Notes: a model not told the origin generated them from the sequence alone. A stretch of 64,000 bases of DNA from Chloroflexota bacterium (GCA_011525385.1 WTGF01000009.1:1-64000); one strand, 5' to 3'. Positions 26,559-35,180 are shown, counted from the stretch's first letter. Program-made: numbers and translations.

Positions 26559-27534
26559 GTCACCGTGGCAGGCCGCCGCCGATGCCATCAAGGCCGCCGG
26601 GACGGTTCTCGCGATTTCGCACATTGCCCCGGACGGCGATGCTGTAGGTTCTCTATTGGGAATCAGCGACGCAATGCGTGCCCTGGGCAAGGATGTCACA
26701 GCCGTCATTGACGACGGTGTGCCTCCCGACCTCGAGTTTGTGCCGGGAAGCGGGACAATTCTCTCCAGCATCGAGGCCGGGGAATTCGACTTGATGATCA
26801 CGGTGGATTCGAGCGATCTGGAAAGAATCGGCGTCGCCGGCGCATATGGAATGGCGCACAGCAAAAAGATCATTAATCTGGATCATCACCCCACAAATAC
26901 TCGCTACGGCAACATTAATCTAGTCGTATCTCATGCGGTGGCCGCCGCGGAGATAGTCTTTGATCTGGTTAACTATATCCCTTGCCAATTGACCGAATCG
27001 GCCGCCTATGCCCTGCTGACCGGATTGGTCACCGACACGCAGGGATTTCGCATTAGCGCCACGAACGACCGCACTTTAGAGATCGCGCGGGCGCTGATGC
27101 AAAAAGGGGCGCCTCTTTCACAGATCATGGCGCAGACGCTCAACCGGCGACCCTATCAAGAAGTAGTTTTGTGGAAGCTGGTTTTCCCTTCGGTTGCAAT
27201 TAGCGATGGCCTGATCCATGCCGCGATAACACGAGACAATATCTCTCAAGCCGGTTTAGACGCCATGACAGACGGCGGCTTGGTCAGCCACTTGGTAAAT
27301 GTCGATCAGGCCAAAGTATCTATCGTTTTCAAGGAATTGTTGGACAACCAGGTGGAAGTCGGCTTCCGATCCAAACCCGGCTACGATGTCGCGAGCCTGG
27401 CAGTGCGGCTCGGCGGCGGCGGGCATAGGCAGGCTTCAGGCTGCACCATGGACGGAACCTTGGCGCAGGTACGGGCTACTGTCTTGCCCCTGGCTCATCA
27501 GGTCATCAGCGCAGGGGATTCGGGACTTGAGTGA
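26545..27534 (+). CDS. DHH/DHHA1 family phosphoesterase (NrnA-like)
   Basis: A 329-residue member of the bifunctional oligoribonuclease / pAp-phosphatase family. The DHH domain shows HIAPDGDAVGSLLGI, TVDSSDLERIG and NLDHHPTNTRYG (metal ligands D and HH); the DHHA1 domain ends with RLGGGGHRQASGCTM. Such enzymes degrade nanoRNA and can remove 3'-phosphate from pAp or cleave cyclic dinucleotides; which activity dominates here cannot be told. The position between rbfA and truB is the standard one in Gram-positive and Chloroflexi genomes. The start overlaps the rbfA end by 14 bases. Confidence 0.9.
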   Translation: MRTIESPWQAAADAIKAAGTVLAISHIAPDGDAVGSLLGISDAMRALGKDVTAVIDDGVPPDLEFVPGSGTILSSIEAGEFDLMITVDSSDLERIGVAGAYGMAHSKKIINLDHHPTNTRYGNINLVVSHAVAAAEIVFDLVNYIPCQLTESAAYALLTGLVTDTQGFRISATNDRTLEIARALMQKGAPLSQIMAQTLNRRPYQEVVLWKLVFPSVAISDGLIHAAITRDNISQAGLDAMTDGGLVSHLVNVDQAKVSIVFKELLDNQVEVGFRSKPGYDVASLAVRLGGGGHRQASGCTMDGTLAQVRATVLPLAHQVISAGDSGLE

Positions 27535-28429
27535 AATTGATCATTCAGGTTTTCTCAATGTCGACAAGCCACTTCACTATACCAGTCACGACGTTGTCGC
27601 GCTTGTGCGCCGGCGCTACCGAGAACTGACCGGAGCGAAGAAAGTAGGTCACGCCGGCACCCTCGATCCCCTGGCGAGCGGCGTACTGATCCTCTGCCTG
27701 GGCAAGGCGACCCGCTTGAGCGAATACATCATGCCGGGACACAAGTCTTACCGCGCCAGCGTTACGCTCGGGCGAACAAGCTCTACTTACGACAGCGGCG
27801 GCGAAATCAGCGAGAGCCCGGTCGAAACCGGGAGCATAGAACTTGCCGATATTAGAGAAGCAATCGCGCCGTTCATCGGCGAGATACTGCAGCTGCCGCC
27901 CATGTACAGCGCGATCAAGGTCAAAGGCCGCAAGCTCTATGAGCTCGCGCGGAAGGGTCAATCAATCGAAGTCGAGCCAAGACCTGTACTCATAAACAGC
28001 ATCAACATATTAGGGTGGAATGACCCGCTGCTTGAACTTGACGTGATATGCGGCGCCGGCACTTATATTCGCAGCTTGGCTCACGACTTGGGTCAAGCGC
28101 TGGGAGTTGGCGCATATCTCTCCGGCTTGCAACGTCGTTCCAGCGGAGAGTTTACGCTTGGCGACAGCGTGGCCCTCGAAACCCTCCTAAACGAAGAAGA
28201 CTGGTGGCGGCACATCATTCCACCGCATGCCGCGCTGGCGGGGCAAAGCTGTGTGACGCTGTCAAAAGACGAATTGTCGAGAATCCAAAATGGGCGAGCG
28301 ATCGCTCGACGCGCCCGATTAGACGCCGAGCGCGTATTCGCTTTCACCCCCGACAAGAGTCTTGCCGCGGTCCTGGTCCCCCAAGACGAGCTTTGGAAAC
28401 CGCATAAAGTATTTCCCGGTCAAAGTTGA
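27527..28429 (+). CDS. truB: tRNA pseudouridine(55) synthase TruB
   Basis: TruB isomerises U55 in the T-loop of tRNA. The 300-residue product begins close to the family start (SGFLNVDKPLHYTSHDVVAL) and carries the catalytic Asp in VGHAGTLDPLASGVLILCLG, followed by LPPMYSAIKVKGRKLYELAR and CGAGTYIRSLAHDLGQAL. The TTG at 27527 overlaps the nrnA-like stop by eight bases and has a GGGG stretch upstream. The same frame extends back to 27299 inside the previous gene, but that N-terminal extension has no TruB similarity. Confidence 0.94.
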   Translation: MSEIDHSGFLNVDKPLHYTSHDVVALVRRRYRELTGAKKVGHAGTLDPLASGVLILCLGKATRLSEYIMPGHKSYRASVTLGRTSSTYDSGGEISESPVETGSIELADIREAIAPFIGEILQLPPMYSAIKVKGRKLYELARKGQSIEVEPRPVLINSINILGWNDPLLELDVICGAGTYIRSLAHDLGQALGVGAYLSGLQRRSSGEFTLGDSVALETLLNEEDWWRHIIPPHAALAGQSCVTLSKDELSRIQNGRAIARRARLDAERVFAFTPDKSLAAVLVPQDELWKPHKVFPGQS

Positions 28430-28435
28430 TACAAT
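28427..28435 (+). promoter_or_regulatory. Candidate extended -10 promoter for ribF
   Basis: TGATACAAT at the end of truB fits the TGnTAnAAT form seen elsewhere in the window. Transcription would start near 28442, giving ribF a leader of about 155 bases. The 167-base gap up to ribF shows no other recognisable element. Confidence 0.35.
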
Positions 28436-28596
28436 TGGCCGAGAATGACCGGTCTTGATTCACCTTAAGCTGGGCGTTTCGCGGGTGGATAGCAGGTCGC
28501 GCGCGTACTACGATTTCCAGATGCCAGGTGTTCCTGGCCGAGGAGGCGCGATATAGGCATTTCAAGGCCGGGCATGTAAGACTAACAGGGTCGCCG

Positions 28597-29535
28597 ATGC
28601 TCCATTTGCGCCATCTCGGTGAAGCTCAGATCGAAACTGAATCCGTCGTGACCATCGGCGTCTTTGACGGCGTACACCTCGGACACCGGACAATGATCAG
28701 GCGACTGGTGGAGGAGGCTCGAGCCAGCAATCGACTTGCGGTGGTCCTGACCTTTCACCCGCATCCGGACAAAGTATTGGGAGAAGTCGACGCGCGCTAC
28801 TATTTGAGCACACCGGAACAGCGCGCGAAGCTACTGATAGCGCTGGGCGTTGACGTTGTTATCACCCACCCTTTCGACGAAGAGATAAGACATATTCGGG
28901 CTGAGCAATTCGTAGATCAACTCGTTAAGCATTTGCGCTTGAAAGAGTTGTGGGTGGGCGCGGATTTCGCCTTGGGTTACGAACGAGAGGGAACGGTCGA
29001 GTTTCTGCGCCTGCAAGGTAAAGTCAAGGGATTCAGCGTGACGGCTATCGAACTGATCATGAGCGAAGCCGGCGGTGATTCCATTCATAGCTCACAGGTA
29101 CGGGATCTAGTACGGCAGGGAGAGATGCGCGGAGCGAAAGTCATGCTCGGCCGCGCCTACTCAGTTGAAGGCAAAGTGGTAATGGGACAGCAGCGCGGCC
29201 GAACGATTGGCGTTCCAACCGCCAACCTGGACATCTGGGAAGAGCAAATCATCCCGCCCAACGGTGTCTATGCGGGACTGGCAAGATTAGGCGAGGAAAC
29301 GCTGATGGCCGCCACCAATATCGGGATGCGTCCAACGTTTGGCGAAAACAGGCTGTCAATCGAGGCGCACTTGTTGGGTTTCGATCGAGACATTTATGGC
29401 GCGTCCATGGAACTGAGTTTTGAGACGCGCTTGCGCCCGGAGAGAAAGTTCGCCTGTTCTGAAGAACTGTTGACGCAAATCAAGTTGGATATTGAACAGA
29501 CCAAAGCCGCGCTGGAAAAAGTTCAGCCCGATTGA
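28597..29535 (+). CDS. ribF: Bifunctional riboflavin kinase / FMN adenylyltransferase
   Basis: RibF converts riboflavin to FMN and FMN to FAD. The 312-residue product has the adenylyltransferase domain (VVTIGVFDGVHLGHRTMIRR at about 16-35, with the nucleotide-binding GVFDGVHLGH; then HSSQVRDLVRQGEMRGAKVM near residue 165) and the flavokinase domain (GRTIGVPTANLDI, PPNGVYAGLARLG, ATNIGMRPTFGE). ATG 28597 is chosen because ACAGGG lies six bases upstream and the N-terminus matches the family; the open frame runs back to 28528. Its last 13 bases overlap the 3' end of era on the opposite strand. Confidence 0.94.
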   Translation: MLHLRHLGEAQIETESVVTIGVFDGVHLGHRTMIRRLVEEARASNRLAVVLTFHPHPDKVLGEVDARYYLSTPEQRAKLLIALGVDVVITHPFDEEIRHIRAEQFVDQLVKHLRLKELWVGADFALGYEREGTVEFLRLQGKVKGFSVTAIELIMSEAGGDSIHSSQVRDLVRQGEMRGAKVMLGRAYSVEGKVVMGQQRGRTIGVPTANLDIWEEQIIPPNGVYAGLARLGEETLMAATNIGMRPTFGENRLSIEAHLLGFDRDIYGASMELSFETRLRPERKFACSEELLTQIKLDIEQTKAALEKVQPD

Positions 29536-30482
29536 AACTTCTTGCTTTTTGGCTTGCCTTTTGACAAGAAGTAACCGACGCGCTTCATAAACTGCTCGTT
29601 GCCGCGCCAATTCTTCAGTACCTTCACGCGCGTCTGGAGATGAACATGCCTTTCCAGCAGACGCTCGAGGTCAGCGCGCGCGTCTATGCCAATGCGCTTG
29701 ATCATCTTGCCTCGCTTGCCGATGACAATGCCCTTTTGCGATTCCCTTTCGACATAGACGACAGCGTCGATGATATTGATATCGTTTTTCTCACTGAACC
29801 GGCTGATTTCCACCGCAACCGCGTATGGAATCTCGTCACTGGTCAATTCGATGATTTTTTCGCGGATGATTTCGGCGGCCAGAAAGCGCAAATTGCTTTC
29901 GCTGACCTGATCTGCGGGATAATAGCGCGGTCCCAAGGGCAGCAAAGGTATCAAGCCGTCAATCAGGTTGCGAACCCCGGTCCCGTCCCTGGCGCTGGTT
30001 TCGAATACAAGATCATGTTTGATTAAGGCAAGGTGATCGCGGCGATCACAATCTTCGCCTGCCAGGTCAATCTTGTTGAGGACAAGTACTTTGGGCGTCC
30101 GCGCCGCCGCGCGCTTAATCGCGTCGGCAATGACTATGTCTTCCGCTCGCGGCCCCTGCGAAACGTCAAGGATCCACAGTATGACATCGGCGTCATAAAG
30201 CGCGTCGTGAGCGACCCTGACCATGTAGTCGCCCAATCGCGTTCGCGGATCATGAACCCCCGGCGTATCGACGAACAAGATCTGCGCGTCATCGCGCGTA
30301 TGGATGCCCAGTTGCCGCTGGCGGGTGGTCTGTGGCTTGGCGCTAACAATGGCGATCTTTTGCCCAAGTATGGCGTTGATTAGCGTGGATTTGCCAACAT
30401 TCGGGCGTCCGACGACAGCCACCAAGCCGGAACGGTGATCATCGCTCCAATCATCGCTGAAGATCGAATCCAGTTCATCCAC
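29523..30482 (-). CDS. era: GTPase Era
   Basis: Era is a GTPase that binds the 3' end of 16S rRNA and couples 30S maturation to growth. The 319-residue product has G1 GRPNVGKST at 25-33, the switch region SAKPQTTRQRQLGI, G3 DTPGVHDPRTRLGD, G4 NKIDLAG and a C-terminal KH domain (SQKGIVIGKRGKMIKRIGID). GTG 30482 is the chosen start because the upstream gene stops at 30475 (8-base overlap) and the homologous region begins just after it. The same frame runs further upstream but inside that gene. It is transcribed with two upstream genes and converges on ribF with overlapping ends. Confidence 0.94.
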   Translation of the reverse strand: MDELDSIFSDDWSDDHRSGLVAVVGRPNVGKSTLINAILGQKIAIVSAKPQTTRQRQLGIHTRDDAQILFVDTPGVHDPRTRLGDYMVRVAHDALYDADVILWILDVSQGPRAEDIVIADAIKRAAARTPKVLVLNKIDLAGEDCDRRDHLALIKHDLVFETSARDGTGVRNLIDGLIPLLPLGPRYYPADQVSESNLRFLAAEIIREKIIELTSDEIPYAVAVEISRFSEKNDINIIDAVVYVERESQKGIVIGKRGKMIKRIGIDARADLERLLERHVHLQTRVKVLKNWRGNEQFMKRVGYFLSKGKPKSKKFQSG

Positions 30483-30978
30483 GACACAGCCAATCGTCCA
30501 AGCTGGGGAAGCGAGGCAAGTGCCGAAGAAGTCGTTCCGGGAAACCATCACTTTCGTTCTCGATAAGCGCCGAGAGCCGCGCGACGGGCTCTCGATCTTC
30601 AGGCGCTCGATAGACGAAAACATCGTAGGGACTGTCGAAATCCAATTGCTTGAGCGGGACCATCTCGTCGGCGCCGTCATTGCGCCAGCCTAGAACGTCC
30701 GAGCGCGGATAGAGATGACTGTTCATCATTAAGAAGTCCCAAGCCAGCTCGCCCGTCATCGTTTCGCCATAATCCAGAACGACCAGATCCGGCACGATGG
30801 ACCATTGCGGTTTGAATAAATAGGGGATCCCGTATCGTAGAGCGATCTCGCCCTGAACAATGAGGTCTGCTTGCGGCAGTACACTCGACGACAGGAAGAA
30901 AGACCCGTCGACGCGCGAGACGGTTCCGCTTAGCAATTCATTGATGGGTTCTCGCGCAGGTATCGGATTGACGGGCAT
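30475..30978 (-). CDS. Hypothetical protein in the era operon
   Basis: A 167-residue protein that I do not recognise. It has no signal peptide or membrane helix. Visible features are SRVDGSFFLSSSVLPQADLI, RYGIPYLFKPQWSIVPDLVV, a short acidic segment and a Trp-rich C-terminus (PSLDDWLCRG). Three short hydrophobic stretches suggest a compact alpha/beta domain. It overlaps the era start by eight bases and follows a small membrane protein by eight bases, so the three genes form one transcript. Conserved coupling to era would suggest a role in ribosome assembly or envelope control, but this is only context. Confidence 0.7.
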   Translation of the reverse strand: MPVNPIPAREPINELLSGTVSRVDGSFFLSSSVLPQADLIVQGEIALRYGIPYLFKPQWSIVPDLVVLDYGETMTGELAWDFLMMNSHLYPRSDVLGWRNDGADEMVPLKQLDFDSPYDVFVYRAPEDREPVARLSALIENESDGFPERLLRHLPRFPSLDDWLCRG

Positions 30979-30986
30979 CTCGCGCG

Positions 30987-31271
30987 CTAGTGATGTTCGG
31001 GTTCGGCGGGAACGTTGATATCGTCAAAGCGCTCAAAGGGACGCACCCAGCCCAGCCAGAAACCGATGGCAATGGCCAGCAATAGCAAGCCGCTGACCAG
31101 CAACAAACCCAGTGTATGCGTCGATTCGGCGTCGAGACCGCCCCCATAGATGACACCGACCATCGCCGCAACCATCATCATCGTCATGCCCAACCCGCCG
31201 ACCATCGCCAAACAGTAGAGGGTGAACTTGCTCGGTTGCCGCGTCAAACTGCTACCCTGTTCTTCTTTCAC
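30987..31271 (-). CDS. Small two-helix membrane protein
   Basis: A 94-residue protein with two hydrophobic helices: LYCLAMVGGLGMTMMMVAAM at about 19-38 and LGLLLVSGLLLLAIAIGFWL at about 54-73. An acidic tail (DDINVPAEPEHH) follows. No family is recognised. The GTG start at 31271 has TAAGG about ten bases upstream. It is the first gene of a three-gene operon ending with era and is transcribed away from the histidine-phosphatase gene. Confidence 0.7.
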   Translation of the reverse strand: MKEEQGSSLTRQPSKFTLYCLAMVGGLGMTMMMVAAMVGVIYGGGLDAESTHTLGLLLVSGLLLLAIAIGFWLGWVRPFERFDDINVPAEPEHH

Positions 31272-31290
31272 TCGAATATCGCCTTATGTA

Positions 31291-31299
31291 TGCTAAAAT
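31291..31299 (+). promoter_or_regulatory. Candidate extended -10 promoter for the histidine phosphatase gene
   Basis: TGCTAAAAT followed by TCGAATC is nearly identical to TGCTAAAATCGAATC at 45764-45778 ahead of the histidine kinase. No clear -35 is present. The predicted start of transcription is near 31306, about 60 bases before the gene. Confidence 0.5.
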
Positions 31300-31368
31300 T
31301 CGAATCTTGATTGCATTTTGCCCCTAGCCCCTGCATCCGTCAAGTCTGGGAGAATGGAATACGATGAG

Positions 31369-31983
31369 ATGAGCGTCGAAAAAGTCCTGCTGATTCGTCA
31401 TGGCGAAACGGATTTCAATCGCGAACATCGGCTGCAAGGCGTCATGGAGATACCGCTGAATGAACGCGGACGCGATCAAGCCGCTGCCGTCGCGCGCTAT
31501 CTGAAAGGCCTCTCAATTGATGCGCTTTACACCAGTCCCATCCTGCGAGCGCAAAAGACCGCGGAGATAATCGGGAACCTGATCGGCTTGCCGCCCCGCG
31601 CTGACGAACGCCTGCGTGAAATCGAATTTGGCCTATTCGAAGGACTCACTTTCGGAGAGGTCGAGGACCTCTTCCCCGCGGCGCATCGCAATTGGAGCAC
31701 GGGCTACCTGGCTTATAAAGCGCCACAAGGCGAATCCCGGCAAGATGTCCAGCGGCGGATGCGCGCTGCCTGGGACGACCTGACGGCGAATGTGGATCAC
31801 AAGACGATTGCGCTGGTGTCCCATGGCTCGGCGATCGCTATCTTCCTCGGTTCAATGTATGCCCTGCTGCCAGATACATCCATCAAGAATACCTCTATAA
31901 CGGCCTTGAAACGCCGAGAAGAGATCTGGGAAATCATTGGCTTCGCGCAAACGCCGCACCTGAACGGTCGCGACGAATCATAG
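31369..31983 (+). CDS. Histidine phosphatase family protein (phosphoglycerate mutase-like)
   Basis: A 204-residue enzyme of the branch-1 histidine phosphatase superfamily. The catalytic RHG box is LLIRHGETDFNREHRLQG at about 6-23; the second His is in LVSHGSAIAIFLG. LYTSPILRAQKTAEIIG and LREIEFGLFEGLTF are further family marks. It could be a phosphatase of the CobC/PhoE type or a cofactor-dependent phosphoglycerate mutase; the short length and the EFGLFEG motif favour a phosphatase. ATG 31369 is chosen (GGA ten bases upstream, and the protein then begins MSVEKVLLIRHGE); ATG 31354 and TTG 31318 are possible. Confidence 0.85.
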   Translation: MSVEKVLLIRHGETDFNREHRLQGVMEIPLNERGRDQAAAVARYLKGLSIDALYTSPILRAQKTAEIIGNLIGLPPRADERLREIEFGLFEGLTFGEVEDLFPAAHRNWSTGYLAYKAPQGESRQDVQRRMRAAWDDLTANVDHKTIALVSHGSAIAIFLGSMYALLPDTSIKNTSITALKRREEIWEIIGFAQTPHLNGRDES

Positions 31984-32055
31984 ATGAAATAGGGCTGCAA
32001 ATCCGCTACAATTGCCGCGTTTGATCTTGACTCGATACTTGGAGGATTCGACGGC

Positions 32056-33042
32056 ATGACGACACCCATACGCGTAGCGGTGACCGGCGGGGCCGGTCAA
32101 ATCGCCTACAGTCTGCTCTTTCGTATTGGCAACGGCGAAGTGTTCGGCGCGGACCGACCAGTAATCCTGCAAATCCTTGAGATTCCAGCGGCGATGCAAG
32201 CGCTTGAAGGCGTCGTCATGGAACTGGAAGACAGCGCGCAATCCTTGCTGCAGGACATCGTAATCTCTGACGATCCTAACGTGGCGTTCAAAGACGCCAA
32301 CTGGGCGATCCTTGTCGGCGGCAGGCCACGCGGTCCAGGCATGGAACGGGGCGATCTCATCGCCGCGAATGGCCCGATCTTCGTCGCGCAAGGCAAAGCC
32401 ATTAACGACCGTGCCGCTGACAATATTCGCGCCCTTGTCGTCGCCAATCCTTGCAATTCCAATTGTCTGGTCGCCCAAGCCAACGCGCCCGACATCCCGG
32501 CCGACAGATGGTTCGCGATGACACGCCTTGATGAAAACCGCGCCAAGTCGCAGTTGGCGGGTAAAGCCGGCGCGCCGGTATCGGATGTCAGACAGTTGGC
32601 CATCTGGGGCAATCACAGCAATACGCAATTCCCTAACTTTGAACATGCCACCATCAATGGTCAACCTGCCGAAGCGGTCATCAGCGACCGCGCGTGGCTG
32701 GAAAAGGACTTTATGAGTACCGTGCAAAAGCGCGGCGCCGCGGTCATCAAGTCGCGCGGCAAGAGTTCCGCCGCCAGCGCCGCCAATGCCGCGCTCGATA
32801 CGATCCGCAGTCTGATTAGTCCGACAGTCGAAGGAGACTGGTTCAGCGCGGCCATTCCCAGTGAAGGCAATCCTTACGGCGTCGCGGACGGGCTAATCTA
32901 CTCATTTCCGTTGCGAAGCGACGGAATGGGCCGAGTCGAACCGGTAACCGGACTGGACCTGAGCCAGTATGCCTTGGGCAAAATCCGGGAGACAGAAGAA
33001 GAACTGAAGAGCGAGCGCGAAGCGATCAGCGACTTGCTCTAG
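32056..33042 (+). CDS. mdh: Malate dehydrogenase (NAD-type)
   Basis: Interconverts malate and oxaloacetate in the citric acid cycle. The 328-residue product has the Rossmann motif [18 protein letters not shown] at the N-terminus, substrate-binding arginines in [24 protein letters not shown], and the catalytic His in [14 protein letters not shown]. The sequence type matches the cytosolic / actinobacterial-style MDH of about 330 residues and not the LDH-like MDH common in many phototrophic Chloroflexi. GGAGG lies eleven bases upstream of ATG 32056. A TACAAT at 32007-32012 may be its -10. Confidence 0.95.
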   Translation: MTTPIRVAVTGGAGQIAYSLLFRIGNGEVFGADRPVILQILEIPAAMQALEGVVMELEDSAQSLLQDIVISDDPNVAFKDANWAILVGGRPRGPGMERGDLIAANGPIFVAQGKAINDRAADNIRALVVANPCNSNCLVAQANAPDIPADRWFAMTRLDENRAKSQLAGKAGAPVSDVRQLAIWGNHSNTQFPNFEHATINGQPAEAVISDRAWLEKDFMSTVQKRGAAVIKSRGKSSAASAANAALDTIRSLISPTVEGDWFSAAIPSEGNPYGVADGLIYSFPLRSDGMGRVEPVTGLDLSQYALGKIRETEEELKSEREAISDLL

Positions 33043-33101
33043 AACGCTCACGCGACAATAGCTGAAGTTGCGGCGACTTCCTGGCGGAGGGCGACGAGGA
33101 T

Positions 33102-33347
33102 CTAGCTGGATTCATCATTCTTGATTTTCTCCGCCGAAGCCTGCACATATCCGGGCTCCTCGGGGATTATCGCTGCCAGAATGATATAGAGCACCACGCC
33201 AGGTCCGCCCGCGATGGCAAAGAGCACCCAGATGATTCGGATGATGGTCGGATCGACCGCGAGGTAATCCGCAATGCCGCCGCAAACGCCGGCAATGCGG
33301 CGATCGGCTCGCGAACGATAGAGTCGCTTTTTCATATTGATGTTCAT
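33102..33347 (-). CDS. PspC domain protein
   Basis: An 81-residue membrane protein with the PspC fold: KKRLYRSRADRRIAGVCGGI, ADYLAVDPTIIRIIWVLFAI, then a second hydrophobic part and IIPEEPG. PspC-type proteins act at the inner membrane, in enterobacteria as partners of the phage-shock system; stand-alone copies are common in other phyla. ATG 33347 is used; a GTG at 33368 and an ATG at 33335 are alternatives. No psp gene is next to it. It lies 130 bases downstream of the MATE gene on the same strand. Confidence 0.88.
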   Translation of the reverse strand: MNINMKKRLYRSRADRRIAGVCGGIADYLAVDPTIIRIIWVLFAIAGGPGVVLYIILAAIIPEEPGYVQASAEKIKNDESS

Positions 33348-33477
33348 AGGGGTCGTTATCCCAATCACCTTTGATCAATGACGCGCGCGGATTGCCCTGC
33401 GCAACGGACCGAAATTCTGTTGTCGCTGTTATTCCTGTATACGCGGAAGCGCGGGCGCGGTTGCGGGCATTCGGATG

Positions 33478-34836
33478 CTATTCCGCCAATACGCGGGCGC
33501 GAAAGGGACTGTCGCCGATACCGGGAAAAACGCGCAAGACACCCCAAAAGGCGCGAATGCCGATCCACAAGACTGTCGCCAGCCAAACACCGGTGAAATC
33601 CGCCGGAACACCAGTGGCGACGACGTGTAAGGCCAGCAATCCGCAGACTGTCGCCATCAGCATGGCGTTGCGCAGAAAGCTATAATCGCTCGTCCCCCAA
33701 TGGATGCCGTCGCTGATGAAGGCGAGCGCGTTTAGCGGCTGTGAAAGCGCGGCCACGATCCAGGCCGCCGCAAAAACCGCGATCGTGTCATCCGGAACCA
33801 TGCTCTCGGCGACCAGCGGCGTGGCAAGCAGCATTAAGACCATCAATAGAAGGCCCGTTGCCAGGCTCCAAGCCGTCGTGGATAGCGCCACACGTTTGGC
33901 GCTGCGCATCTGTCCAGAGCCGTAGAAATAGCCGATCAAACTTTGCGCGGTAGTCGCGAAGGCTTCCAATACCAAGGCCGTGAAGAACCAGAATTGACGA
34001 ATGACTTGATGTGCAGCGCCGGCCTCCGCGCCCATCTGCGTGGCGACTCGCGTTGCGACCAACGTGAACAAGGTCAGCGATCCCGTGCGAATAAACAGGT
34101 CGCGGCCCACCCGCATCAATTTGATGCCGTCCCGCAGCCTAAAATCTCGAGTTAGACCGATTTTGCGCCGGATTTCCCGCAGCATCCAGCAAGCGCCCAG
34201 CCATTGACTGAGGGAACTTGCCAATGCAGCGCCGCCAACGCCTAGCGCGGGCAGGAATGCCCAGCCAAATATGAGCGCATAGTCCAGCAGGATGTTGGTA
34301 AAGTTGATCCCCAGCGCGATCCACAAGGGTGTCTTCATATCCTGGACGCCACGCAGCGCGCCAAAGCCGACAATGGTGATGACCACCGCCGGCGCGCCGA
34401 TCAGCCGCAGCCGTATATATTCGCTCGCGAGTTTTAGGACTTCGCCGTCGGCGCCCAACAGGCGCGAAGCGCCCTCCGCGGCCGGGATCAAGAGCGCGCT
34501 CAAGGCCAGGCTGACAAAGGCGCCCAAGGTCAAGATCAGGCTGACGGACCTGACCGCCCCGTCGAGGTCGCGCTTGCCAAAGGCTTGCGCGACCTCGGTT
34601 TGCGTGGCGATCCCCAAGAATCCGAAAATCCAAAACAAGGACGTGAGCGCGCCAGTGCCAACCGTCAAGGAGGCCAGTGGCGTCGTGCCTAGCTGCGCCA
34701 CGAACCCAGTATCCACAAGTCCGGTTACCGGTTCGGCGATCAAGGACAGCAAGATGGGAAGCGAAAGATACAGGATCGTGCGATTAGGCTGAATCAAGAA
34801 GCGGCTGTTGCGCGCCTTGGCGCTTGATCGCGTCAT
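33478..34836 (-). CDS. MATE family efflux transporter (DinF-like)
   Basis: A 452-residue polytopic transporter with about twelve helices in two related halves. The first half has LSLPILLSLIAEPVTGLVDT (the N-terminal MATE signature) and LASLTVGTGALTSLFWIFGF. Later parts include GALRGVQDMKTPLWIALGIN and NALAFISDGIHWGTSDY, which are features of the DinF subgroup. MATE proteins expel cationic compounds or lipid-linked precursors using Na+ or H+ gradients; the substrate is not predictable. A TTGACA at 34862-34867 on the plus strand lies upstream but points the other way. Repeats A and B lie just upstream. Confidence 0.9.
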   Translation of the reverse strand: MTRSSAKARNSRFLIQPNRTILYLSLPILLSLIAEPVTGLVDTGFVAQLGTTPLASLTVGTGALTSLFWIFGFLGIATQTEVAQAFGKRDLDGAVRSVSLILTLGAFVSLALSALLIPAAEGASRLLGADGEVLKLASEYIRLRLIGAPAVVITIVGFGALRGVQDMKTPLWIALGINFTNILLDYALIFGWAFLPALGVGGAALASSLSQWLGACWMLREIRRKIGLTRDFRLRDGIKLMRVGRDLFIRTGSLTLFTLVATRVATQMGAEAGAAHQVIRQFWFFTALVLEAFATTAQSLIGYFYGSGQMRSAKRVALSTTAWSLATGLLLMVLMLLATPLVAESMVPDDTIAVFAAAWIVAALSQPLNALAFISDGIHWGTSDYSFLRNAMLMATVCGLLALHVVATGVPADFTGVWLATVLWIGIRAFWGVLRVFPGIGDSPFRARVLAE

Positions 34837-34891
34837 GGATTGCTCTTCAACTTCCCCCGGCTTGACAGTAAATCAAATAAAATAATTGGAA

Positions 34892-35010
34892 ATGTAAGGC
34901 TTGTCCGCTACTGCAATTCATACGCATAGATAACGGATACAGTACCGAAACAATACAAAATAGAGCCGAACCTTGTGAAAATCAACAAATTATTACGAAT
35001 TCCGCCAAGT
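34892..35010. repeat. Dispersed repeat A, copy 2
   Basis: This copy matches the reverse complement of positions 1-120 with about 80-85 percent identity and one indel. The conserved core reads AGTACCGAAACAATACAAAA. Being non-coding, AT-rich and found in two inverted copies 35 kb apart, it may be a small non-autonomous mobile element or an intergenic repeat. No terminal inverted repeats or target duplications were recognised by eye. Confidence 0.85.
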
Positions 35011-35016
35011 TTAGCT

Positions 35017-35061
35017 CCCCTTCCCTGATGCTTCGGGGAAGGGGCCGGGGGATGGGGTAGA
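35017..35061 (+). repeat. REP-like GC-rich hairpin repeat B, copy 2
   Basis: CCCCTTCCC at 35017-35025 pairs perfectly with GGGAAGGGG at 35036-35044 around a 10-base loop, followed by CCGGGGGATGGGGTAG. The same arrangement lies on the minus strand at 5561-5600. It directly follows repeat A. Confidence 0.7.
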
Positions 35062-35180
35062 AAAAGCGCGTCAGCATGACACAATACCGGACAAGCCCTG
35101 TAGGGGCAACTCGGTGAGTCACCCTCTGCCCTCTAGCATTTGCACAATTAGGGCGTCTCCTCGGGCTGCTTTTCGGAGCC

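Larger units (their letters stand above)
34837..35180. other. Repeat-rich gap between the MATE gene and fmt
   Basis: About 345 non-coding bases. It holds repeat A copy 2 (34892-35010), directly followed by repeat B copy 2 (35017-35061), then 120 bases with no recognised element. TTGACA at 34862 starts an AT-rich stretch. No gene or RNA is seen. The hairpin of repeat B could serve as a terminator for fmt, which is transcribed toward it, although no T run follows in that direction. Confidence 0.6.

Noticed and set aside
27299..27526. N-terminal extension of truB
   Set aside because: It lies inside the nrnA-like gene in another frame and shows no TruB similarity; the family start fits TTG 27527.
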